Shown piece after piece: positions 1 to 5,777 of a stretch of 64,000 nt of DNA; the first letter of the stretch is position 1, and every line of letters starts with the position of its first letter. Source of the stretch: Bacteroidales bacterium. Lineage in GTDB: Bacteria; Bacteroidota; Bacteroidia; Bacteroidales; UBA932. The notes below the pieces were generated by a model that worked only from the letters and a program-made list of their open reading frames with translations, was not told the origin of the DNA and made no database searches. The position numbers were made by a program, and so were the translations under genes. Location: contig JAFWSX010000024.1 of assembly GCA_017519185.1 (NCBI GenBank), positions 44,581 to 108,580 of the forward strand, in the 5' to 3' direction.

Positions 1-74
1 GCTCAGCATTCCACACTTTGGTGGAAAACCAGACCTGATGGGGAACCTGGCCGGGCTGGCCGCGAGTCACACTT

Positions 75-146
75 TGACGAAAGATATCAGAAGCGCCAGC
101 CAAGGCGCCGTGACGAAAAAGTCAGAAGCGCCAGCCAAGGCCGCCG
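75..146. repeat. 36-bp tandem duplication at the 3' end of the barrel gene
   Basis: Two 36-nt units (75-110 and 111-146) share TCAGAAGCGCCAGCCAAGGC at 87-106 and 122-141, with small compensating indels around it. The second unit contains the stop codon and last eight codons of the outer-membrane barrel gene. The first unit is therefore a copy of the gene's 3' tail lying just downstream of it. It probably arose by local slippage or unequal recombination; this is inferred from the sequence alone. Confidence 0.8.
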
Positions 147-739
147 TGGACAAAAGTAGCCAGGATGCTGACGGTCGCCTCGGCGAAACCGTAGACGTGC
201 TCTCCTCCGACACGGAGGGCTATGGGTGTGAGCGATGGCACCGGCATGAAGCCCATGGCAGTGGAAAGGCCGGCTCCGAAACCGCTGTATAAGAGGACGG
301 CATTCTGGGGATTCCAGAGATGACGGTATTGGAACAATATAGAAAATTCCGGGGATGACTCCAGAGTGCCGGCAGGCTGGCCTTCTTCAATATTCAATCT
401 CGGCTGTCCTGAGGGGTCGACACCGAAGACAGGACATTTTATCAGTTTGTTATGGTTCCAGGAAGTCCCTGCGCTTACGGTGAGTTCCGACTTGGCATTT
501 ATGCGGAATACTCCGGTAAGAGTGACTACAGGATGGAAGCAGTCTTCATCATTGGCGACCAGGCTTTTCTGCGCGAGCCGCTGCTGGACGGAGCGGCTGG
601 GAGTGTCGCTCATATACAGCGGGGATATTCCTGTGCCGACCTCAACGGAGAATGACTTTACTGCATCTTCCCGCTCCTGGGCAAATGCAGCAGTGACGGC
701 ACACAGTAGCGCCGCAACCAATGCAAGACGTTTTTTCAT
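122..739 (-). CDS. Small outer-membrane beta-barrel protein of the radical SAM/lipoprotein cassette
   Basis: The 205-residue product has a clean signal peptide (MKKRLALVAALLCAVTAAFA, cleavage after about residue 20), alternating amphipathic strands and a C-terminal Trp-Arg-Phe, the usual end of an outer-membrane barrel. I do not recognise a named family. Its start overlaps the stop of the upstream lipoprotein gene by 4 bp (ATGA), so the two are probably translationally coupled. It is the third gene of a minus-strand operon after a radical SAM/SPASM enzyme and a lipoprotein. From context it may be the outer-membrane partner of the lipoprotein; no function is shown directly. The 3' end is partly duplicated just downstream. 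Confidence 0.75.
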   Translation of the reverse strand: MKKRLALVAALLCAVTAAFAQEREDAVKSFSVEVGTGISPLYMSDTPSRSVQQRLAQKSLVANDEDCFHPVVTLTGVFRINAKSELTVSAGTSWNHNKLIKCPVFGVDPSGQPRLNIEEGQPAGTLESSPEFSILFQYRHLWNPQNAVLLYSGFGAGLSTAMGFMPVPSLTPIALRVGGEHVYGFAEATVSILATFVHGGLGWRF

Positions 740-1119
740 CGTTTCTGCTCGAGCCTGATGAGAATCTCCCTGTCGCGGAGGTCGGCGATGACAGTGTCTT
801 TTGCGCTGTATTTTCCTTCAGGATCTTCGAACTTCAGGAACGGACCTTCGAGATTTCTCATATAAGGGATGGTTGTGCGGCACTTTCCGTCGGCGTCTGT
901 GATTCCCAGTTCATATTTGTTCTGGCCCTCGACACGGTTCGCGCTGATGACTATGCCTTCAAGCGGTTCTCCGGTATCTTCGGCCACCAGGGAAAATGAC
1001 ATCGGAGCCTCCCCTCCTTCACCGAACATCGAAGGCTGAGGGGTGCCGTAGCAGGCCTGTACCACGAAGAGTGCACTGGTGAGCGACAGTCCTTTGAGTA
1101 AATTCCTGAAAAGTTTCAT
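736..1119 (-). CDS. Small lipoprotein of the radical SAM/lipoprotein system
   Basis: The 127-residue product has a lipoprotein signal with the lipid-accepting Cys at residue 23, followed at once by Tyr-Gly-Thr-Pro. The mature part reads like a small transthyretin/carboxypeptidase-regulatory beta-sandwich (LEGIVISANRVEG, then GITDADGKCRTTI). This matches my memory of the Bacteroidota family described as a putative lipoprotein of an rSAM/lipoprotein system (TIGR04134), always next to a radical SAM protein. The gene starts 22 bp after the radical SAM stop and overlaps the next gene by 4 bp. The likely role is substrate or partner of the enzyme. Besides the lipidated Cys there is one other Cys, in GKC. 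The family function is not known to me. Confidence 0.8.
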   Translation of the reverse strand: MKLFRNLLKGLSLTSALFVVQACYGTPQPSMFGEGGEAPMSFSLVAEDTGEPLEGIVISANRVEGQNKYELGITDADGKCRTTIPYMRNLEGPFLKFEDPEGKYSAKDTVIADLRDREILIRLEQKR

Positions 1120-1141
1120 AGCTGATAGACTTTATGTAAAG

Positions 1142-2194
1142 TTAATGAATTGTTTGGGAATAATGGCACTGAAGGGCATCCAGACAAGTGCCGTGCCAGT
1201 TGTGCATCCCGCCTCCGAGGCAGTCGCGCCATTGCGGGCATTTTTCGCAGCGGCCTTTCCGTGCCCAGCTGCGGTCACGGAAAGGCTGGAAGCGGTCGTT
1301 CCATACCTGCCAGAGACTGTCTTCGCGGATATTGCCTTGCGAGAACCGGTCCCGGTCGATGTTCGGACAGGCACAGATGCGGCCGTCGATGAGCACCGAA
1401 GCGATGTTCACGCCGGCGTGGCAGAAGAAGCGGCCGTCGCGGACCTTCTCTTCGTAGCGGCCGACATAGCCTTCGCAGCTGAACGTTACGTTCATCGTTC
1501 CTCCTTCTCCCCGCTTCTGCCGTATGAATTCCATCAGGGTCCTGAACTCTGCGTCAGACAGTTTCATATCCGGATCGCTGGCAGCGCGCCCGATGGGGAT
1601 GACAGTAAACAGCCGCCATTGCTTCAGGCCAGTGGCCTTGAGGAGGTCGTACATCCCGGGGAGTTCGCCGATGTTCCTTTTGTTGACGCAGGTCACCACG
1701 TCGCCATTGACGCGCGGGTCACGGGCAAAGGCATTGATGGCCCGCAGCGCGCGTGAGTAGCTGCCCGGAATTCCACGCATCCACTCGTGGGATGCTTCCA
1801 GGCCGTCGAGGCTCACCGTCACTGCACCAAGCCCGGCCTCAACCAGCTTCAGGTGCAGCGCATCGTCATAAAGCCAGCCGTTCGAGACCAGACTCCAAAG
1901 CAGGTCTCTCTTGCGCAGTTCCATTCCTATCTCCAGTATGTCCGGGCGCAGGAGCGGTTCCCCTCCGGTGAGAACCACATTGAAGTTCTTTGCGCGCTCC
2001 TTCTGCGGAATTGTATCCACGGCAGCAAGGAAATCCGCCAGGGGCATATCCTTCTCCCGCTCAGCTATCCCGCAGTCGCTTCCGCAATGACGGCAGCAGA
2101 AGTTGCACCGTGTGGTGCACTCCCAGAAGAGATAGTTGAGTTCGTGAACTCTTATCTCATTGTTTCGCAATGCGCGGAAGAGGATCGGATTCAT
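1142..2194 (-). CDS. Radical SAM/SPASM enzyme paired with a lipoprotein
   Basis: The 350-residue protein carries the radical SAM cluster motif CxxxCxxC at C26/C30/C33, a GGEP motif at about 77-80, and a C-terminal SPASM-type Cys set (C240, C258, C274, C276, C316, C319, C325, C337, C343) able to bind auxiliary iron-sulfur clusters. SPASM enzymes typically modify peptides or proteins. This one is followed by a small lipoprotein and fits the family remembered as TIGR04133, the enzyme of an rSAM/lipoprotein system. The enzyme has no signal peptide, so it acts in the cytoplasm, presumably before the lipoprotein is exported. Its 5' side is a palindromic repeat region. The chemistry and modified residue are unknown. 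Confidence 0.88.
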   Translation of the reverse strand: MNPILFRALRNNEIRVHELNYLFWECTTRCNFCCRHCGSDCGIAEREKDMPLADFLAAVDTIPQKERAKNFNVVLTGGEPLLRPDILEIGMELRKRDLLWSLVSNGWLYDDALHLKLVEAGLGAVTVSLDGLEASHEWMRGIPGSYSRALRAINAFARDPRVNGDVVTCVNKRNIGELPGMYDLLKATGLKQWRLFTVIPIGRAASDPDMKLSDAEFRTLMEFIRQKRGEGGTMNVTFSCEGYVGRYEEKVRDGRFFCHAGVNIASVLIDGRICACPNIDRDRFSQGNIREDSLWQVWNDRFQPFRDRSWARKGRCEKCPQWRDCLGGGMHNWHGTCLDALQCHYSQTIH

Positions 2195-2298
2195 ATACTA
2201 TATAAACGCAAGAAACTTAAAAATACGTCTTTTTTTGTTCATTTTCCACTACTCTCCAATATTTCAGGATTACTGCCAAGATGTGTTCTGAATGCCAG

Positions 2299-2436
2299 CC
2301 AAAGTGTGGAAGGAGGATGTGGCTCAGATAGCGCAGGAGGCCGATTGTCCTTCCACAGTGCCCGTTCCAAGGCCGGTGTGGAAGGGCGAACCCCGTTTTA
2401 GCATACTCCAGCGCGGTTACGCCTTCCACACTTTGG
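2299..2436. repeat. Nested inverted repeats (CCAAAGTGTGGAAGG family)
   Basis: Outer arms CCAAAGTGTGGAAGG (2299-2313) and CCTTCCACACTTTGG (2422-2436) are perfect 15-bp inverted repeats. Inside lie a second pair, CCTTCCACA (2349-2357) and TGTGGAAGG (2377-2385). The core TTCCACACTTTGG also occurs at 9-21, with a weaker relative at 67-76. The region lies between the radical SAM gene and the first LytTR gene, which diverge downstream from here in the same minus direction. It looks like a REP/BIME-type intergenic element rather than a terminator, since no T-run follows. Confidence 0.8.
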
Positions 2437-2480
2437 CGGAAAATCGATCCTCCCGTCTGGCGGGAACACAACACGCAACC

Positions 2481-3188
2481 CTATTCTGACGTTTTCAGCA
2501 CAAGGCTTACTGCTTCTCTATACTTTCGAGACACCGGAAGGCTCGCACTGCCTACGGAAACCGCATCAGTGTCGGCCGAAGAAATATGATTGATATTGAC
2601 CAGATAAGATCTGTGAATCCGGAGGAAATCTTCACCCAGCAGGTTCTCCCATTGGCTGATTCCAGTCTTGTTACGGTATGATTCTCCAGTCACAGTTATG
2701 ATGCGCACCTCGGTATCGTTAGACTCGATATACGCAATATCGGCCATGTTAAGTGTGACACTTTTCCTGTCTGAGAAGAAAGTGATATTACGGTCTTTGG
2801 ACTTGTATCTTTTGTCAAGCCATCTGGTCCAGGCATAATCTCCCAAGGAAAGAGCCGTCAGTATGAGTCCCAGGAAAGCAGGATTAATCAGCATCGGAGA
2901 TACTTCTTTTCCGCTATGCCCCATTCCCCCATCAATGATGGTAGCCAAAACGGAATAGTGCAGTACGACAATCAGCAGGATTACGGCGACGACAACAGCC
3001 AGCGACAAATATATTTTGTCCATCGGCTTCCGAGCCTTAGGCATAAGGTATTCAAGTGCAAGCGAACAAGGGCAGAAAACCAGTCCAAGCAAAACTGCCT
3101 GGACAAGAGTGTAATCCAGACTCATAAGGATAGCGGCCAATAAAACTATAGCAGCCAGCCAGTATGCGATGCGTCCCAGTGTTCTCAT
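2481..3188 (-). CDS. Membrane-anchored LytTR-family transcription regulator 1
   Basis: The 235-residue protein has four predicted membrane helices (about 6-24, 27-48, 60-82, 100-118) followed by a LytTR DNA-binding domain (about 134-232) with the typical IAYIESND and LRIHRSYLVN segments and a closing LPVSRKY. It lacks a receiver domain, so it is a one-component, membrane-tethered regulator. It is a clear paralogue of the regulator at 4366-5070. It diverges from a small TolQ/ExbB-like gene whose promoter carries 21-bp-spaced direct repeats, the spacing expected for LytTR sites. A TATTTTTG box ends 7 nt before the ATG, so its mRNA should have almost no leader. The signal is unknown. Confidence 0.88.
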   Translation of the reverse strand: MRTLGRIAYWLAAIVLLAAILMSLDYTLVQAVLLGLVFCPCSLALEYLMPKARKPMDKIYLSLAVVVAVILLIVVLHYSVLATIIDGGMGHSGKEVSPMLINPAFLGLILTALSLGDYAWTRWLDKRYKSKDRNITFFSDRKSVTLNMADIAYIESNDTEVRIITVTGESYRNKTGISQWENLLGEDFLRIHRSYLVNINHISSADTDAVSVGSASLPVSRKYREAVSLVLKTSE

Positions 3189-3195
3189 AGCAAGA

Positions 3196-3203
3196 CAAAA
3201 ATA
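3196..3203 (-). promoter_or_regulatory. -7 box of LytTR regulator 1, nearly leaderless
   Basis: On the minus strand TATTTTTG matches the Bacteroidota -7 consensus TAnnTTTG and is followed by 7 nt (TCTTGCT) and the ATG. A CTTG about 20 nt upstream could serve as a weak -33 box. Transcription would begin 0-4 nt before the start codon. The paralogous regulator has the same layout. Confidence 0.65.
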
Positions 3204-3245
3204 GACATTTCCATAGGCGTCTGCAAGCAGGAACTCGTTACAGGA

Positions 3246-3308
3246 GGTTTTGACAGGTCTGCAAAGGGTTTCAACTTTGGCTCATACGTATAGCCTGCAG
3301 TAACTTTG
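3246..3308 (+). promoter_or_regulatory. Promoter of TolQ-like gene 1 with LytTR-type direct repeats
   Basis: Direct repeats GGTTTTGACA (3246-3255) and GGTTTCAACT (3267-3276) are spaced 21 bp, two helical turns, as in known LytTR sites. They touch a -33 TTTG (3276-3279), followed after 21 bp by a perfect -7 box TAACTTTG (3301-3308). Transcription would start near 3313, about 20 nt before the ATG at 3332. The same arrangement, in the same order, occurs upstream of the paralogous gene at 4245-4306. Regulator binding is inferred. Confidence 0.72.
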
Positions 3309-3331
3309 CATCAAACCAAAACAGTTAAGCC

Positions 3332-3721
3332 ATGAAAGAAGAAATCATCTATGTTGTGGATTCACTGGGTGTGAGTCATCCGCAAACTATTGAAAGGGCA
3401 AGTGAGCCTATCACTCATTTTTTCGTAGATGGTGGCCTTGCCGGAATGATCGTCATCACGCTCCTTCTGATTGCACTTTTTATCGCAGCGTGGAAAGCTC
3501 CCCGCTGGGTCAAGGAAATAGGCATAGGCGCACTGGTAGTGTCCGTCTTCTGGAGTCTGCTCGGCTTTGCCCAGGCATTGGATACCATCCAGAGATTTGG
3601 GGACGTTCCTTTCTCAGTCGTGTGCGGCGGTATGAAAGTGTGTCTTATCAGCACTTTTTACGGCCTTATCGTCTACTTCATCTCCCTTGTAATCCGCGTC
3701 ATCCAGAAACCGAGGATATAG
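3332..3721 (+). CDS. Small TolQ/ExbB/MotA-like membrane protein 1
   Basis: The 129-residue protein has about three hydrophobic stretches and a cytoplasmic segment AAWKAPRWVKEIG shared with its paralogue at 3863-4210. The pattern of a Gly-rich first helix, a short LLGF loop and a final GG-x-KV...YGLIVY helix resembles a minimal TolQ/ExbB/MotA proton-channel fold. Typical ExbB is longer (over 200 residues), and no ExbD partner is nearby, so energy transduction is not established. The divergent neighbour is a LytTR regulator. In LytTR regulatory systems a small membrane protein next to the regulator often inhibits it, which is the best alternative role. The family call is tentative. Confidence 0.6.
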   Translation: MKEEIIYVVDSLGVSHPQTIERASEPITHFFVDGGLAGMIVITLLLIALFIAAWKAPRWVKEIGIGALVVSVFWSLLGFAQALDTIQRFGDVPFSVVCGGMKVCLISTFYGLIVYFISLVIRVIQKPRI

Positions 3722-3750
3722 CTAGCAATTTGTTTTTTTAGGTCACCGAT

Positions 3751-3796
3751 AAAAGCAGAACGGGGCAATACAAAATCCTGTTCTGCTTTGTTGTTT
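3751..3796. terminator. Bidirectional terminator between the two TolQ-like genes
   Basis: Arms AAAGCAGAAC (3752-3761) and GTTCTGCTTT (3780-3789) form a strong hairpin, extended by GG/CC pairs. T-rich sequence follows on the plus side and a TTTTA run on the minus side. It lies exactly where the two converging TolQ-like genes meet, so it is the mirror point of the duplicated modules. Confidence 0.75.
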
Positions 3797-3862
3797 ATTC
3801 CATACCTATCATTAGATATACTTGCAGACTTCCACGTATGGCAGGAACAAAACGAGTAGAAG

Positions 3863-4210
3863 TTATAGCCTCGGCTTCTGGATAATGCAGACGAGCAGCG
3901 AAACGAGATAGATTATGACACCATAGATGACAGGTATCATCGCCACTTTCCATCCGCCGAGCAGGACATCAGGGGAAACAAGATCGTAAATACTGGAAAC
4001 CGTTTCAGTTTGAAACTGAGCGACTTCCTGTAATGCAGTAAACATCTGACGAAGGCCCAGCAGTAACGAAAGAAATCCAAACGCCATTGCAAACGCACCG
4101 ATTTCCTTCACCCAACGGGGAGCCTTCCACGCAGCGAAAAAGATTGCAACCAAGAGAGCGGTGAGCACCGACATAAAAACAGGACCGCCTTCAATGAATA
4201 ATCTAAACAT
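3863..4210 (-). CDS. Small TolQ/ExbB/MotA-like membrane protein 2
   Basis: This is the paralogue of the protein at 3332-3721, sharing AAWKAPRWVKEIG and the closing IIQKPRL/VIQKPRI. I choose the ATG at 4210 (MFRLFIEGG, 115 residues). The more upstream in-frame ATG at 4255 lies inside the -7 box TATCTTTG (4252-4245), so it would not be in the mRNA. It has three hydrophobic segments and no recognised catalytic motif. It diverges from the LytTR gene at 4366 and is preceded by the same 21-bp-spaced direct repeats found before its paralogue. It is likely a membrane partner or inhibitor of the LytTR regulators, or a reduced proton-channel subunit. Confidence 0.6.
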   Translation of the reverse strand: MFRLFIEGGPVFMSVLTALLVAIFFAAWKAPRWVKEIGAFAMAFGFLSLLLGLRQMFTALQEVAQFQTETVSSIYDLVSPDVLLGGWKVAMIPVIYGVIIYLVSLLVCIIQKPRL

Positions 4211-4244
4211 AGCAGTAAGTATTAATTGGTTAGAAATTCTGTTG

Positions 4245-4306
4245 CAAAGATACATCTCACCACGGCAGGCTACTAAGTCAAATCCCCATAGACGATTGTC
4301 AAAACC
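4245..4306 (-). promoter_or_regulatory. Promoter of TolQ-like gene 2 with LytTR-type direct repeats
   Basis: Read on the minus strand, GGTTTTGACA (4306-4297) and GGATTTGACT (4285-4276) are direct repeats with a 21-bp period. TTAG at 4276-4273 occupies the -33 position, then 20 bp later comes TATCTTTG (4252-4245), a perfect TAnnTTTG -7 box. GGTTTTGACA is identical to the first repeat at the other module. The start site would be near 4240, giving a leader of about 30 nt to the ATG at 4210. Confidence 0.72.
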
Positions 4307-4350
4307 CCATCTTCTCCATTAAGGGACGCCGGTCATTGAAAAACTAATGA

Positions 4351-4358
4351 TATATTTG
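4351..4358 (+). promoter_or_regulatory. -7 box of LytTR regulator 2, nearly leaderless
   Basis: TATATTTG fits TAnnTTTG and is followed by exactly 7 nt (TCTGCGA) and the ATG at 4366, as in regulator 1. No good -33 TTTG is visible at the right distance, so the promoter may be weak or need activation. Confidence 0.6.
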
Positions 4359-4365
4359 TCTGCGA

Positions 4366-5070
4366 ATGAAGCGGGCAATCATCATACTCTATTGGATTCT
4401 TGCAATCGCTATGATTGCATCTGTCCTTGTCAGCATCGGATACAGGCTTTCCGAAGCGGTCTTCATCGGTGCGCTGTTCCTTCCGGGAGCCCTTGCAGTC
4501 AAGTACTTTTTCAGCAAAGTGTCTTTCAGCAACAGGGCTGAAGGAATCAAGAACTGTGTTTTCATCACTTTGGGCGTGATAGCAGGAGAAATATTCCTGT
4601 TCATCCTGGCACATTGGACAATATGCAAGATGAGGGCTGACACACCTGACATCTACGAATGGCCGCAGGTACCGGAGCTTCTTGTCAATCCGGTTTTCAT
4701 TGCAATTATGATCGGCGCCTTTTCCGTCCTGAATGTCCTTCTCGAGAAATGGCTTGACAAGAAGTATCCTTCAAGCCCCGGGGCTGTCACCTTTCTGTCG
4801 GACAGAAAACCGGTATCTCTCTCAGAAACCGAGATTCTTTATATTGAATCGAATGATTCCGTCACTACTGTCTTTGCCACAGAAGGGAGGGAATTCAGGA
4901 ACAAAACCCCCATTTCCCAATGGGAAGCCTCTCTCGGCGACAAGTTCGTCCGAATTCACAGGTCATATCTGGTCAACCGCTCGGCCATATCCTCTGTCGA
5001 AGCCGGGACCGTTCTGGTCGGTGACAGACAACTGCCGGTTTCCCGCAAGTACAAGGACAAAATCAATTGA
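4366..5070 (+). CDS. Membrane-anchored LytTR-family transcription regulator 2
   Basis: The 234-residue product has four hydrophobic helices (about 5-23, 30-48, 62-84, 106-124) and a C-terminal LytTR domain (about 138-234) with ILYIESND, FRNKTPISQWE and VRIHRSYLVN. It aligns along its length with the regulator at 2481-3188, so the two arose by duplication. No receiver domain is present. It diverges from a TolQ-like gene whose promoter bears LytTR-type repeats. Its 3' end overlaps the convergent cutC gene by 8 bp. Predicted role: tethered one-component control of the neighbouring membrane proteins and perhaps other loci. Confidence 0.88.
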   Translation: MKRAIIILYWILAIAMIASVLVSIGYRLSEAVFIGALFLPGALAVKYFFSKVSFSNRAEGIKNCVFITLGVIAGEIFLFILAHWTICKMRADTPDIYEWPQVPELLVNPVFIAIMIGAFSVLNVLLEKWLDKKYPSSPGAVTFLSDRKPVSLSETEILYIESNDSVTTVFATEGREFRNKTPISQWEASLGDKFVRIHRSYLVNRSAISSVEAGTVLVGDRQLPVSRKYKDKIN

Positions 5071-5737
5071 GGATCCGGGAGCCGTGGAATTCTGTGGCGC
5101 CGGTGATGGCAGCGATTTCAGGCAGATTGGCTGGTGTTATGCCGCAACCGGGCATTATCACTATCCTGCCGGAGGCGCGTTCCACCAGTTCCTTCAGGAT
5201 GAATCGGCCTTCCCAGGCATTGGCGCGATGGCCGGAAGTGAGCAGCCGGTCAATGCCCAGGCTGATGATGTCCTCCAGCGCCTCGAAGGGGTCCCGGCAC
5301 TCGTCAAATGCACGGTGGAAGGTTATGCTCAGCAGCCGTGCGGCAGCTACCAGCCGTCGCATCAGGGCCATATCCACTGAGCCGTCGGGCTGCAGGGCAC
5401 CGATGACCACGCCGTTCACGCCCGGGTTGGTCACACCACCGGCTGCGGCTCCGTCGGCCCGGATGACCTTACATAGCGCTATGGACTCCAGCATCTTCTC
5501 TGCCTCCTCTTCGCTGTAAACGAAATTGCCTTCACGGGGCCTGACAAGCACATTTACCGGCACTGAACCTGCTATAGCCAGAGCATCTCTGATGAATCTT
5601 TCCGACGGAGTCACGCCTCCGACTTCCAGCCACTCGCAGAGTTCGATGCGGTCGGCACCGGCGGCGACAGCCTTAGAGACGGCTTCGATGGTCGGGCAGC
5701 ATACTTCGCGGAAAGGTTTCACAGCGTTATCAGGCAT
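5063..5737 (-). CDS. cutC: CutC-family (beta/alpha)8 barrel protein
   Basis: The 224-residue protein matches the CutC family, including REVCCPTIEAV near the start, GADRIELCEW at about 26-35, GGVTPS, VLVRPREGNF and FHRAFDE in the middle, and LLTSGH near residue 166. The family was named for copper homeostasis in Escherichia coli, but its true enzymatic role is uncertain. It is not the choline trimethylamine-lyase that shares the symbol. No signal peptide is seen, so it is cytoplasmic. It sits downstream of the transglutaminase-like lipoprotein gene with a 40-bp gap, and converges with the LytTR gene. Confidence 0.9.
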   Translation of the reverse strand: MPDNAVKPFREVCCPTIEAVSKAVAAGADRIELCEWLEVGGVTPSERFIRDALAIAGSVPVNVLVRPREGNFVYSEEEAEKMLESIALCKVIRADGAAAGGVTNPGVNGVVIGALQPDGSVDMALMRRLVAAARLLSITFHRAFDECRDPFEALEDIISLGIDRLLTSGHRANAWEGRFILKELVERASGRIVIMPGCGITPANLPEIAAITGATEFHGSRILN

Positions 5738-5777
5738 TGTTACAACAGGAGCATAAGAAGTTTAACGGCAGTCCGAC

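Noticed and set aside
3332..4210. A TonB-ExbB-ExbD energy-transduction system
   Set aside because: No ExbD or TonB gene lies nearby, and the proteins are about half the usual ExbB length; the neighbours are LytTR regulators.
5063..5737. CutC as a choline trimethylamine-lyase
   Set aside because: The protein is a 224-residue TIM barrel of the copper-homeostasis CutC family, not the 800-residue glycyl radical enzyme of the same name.
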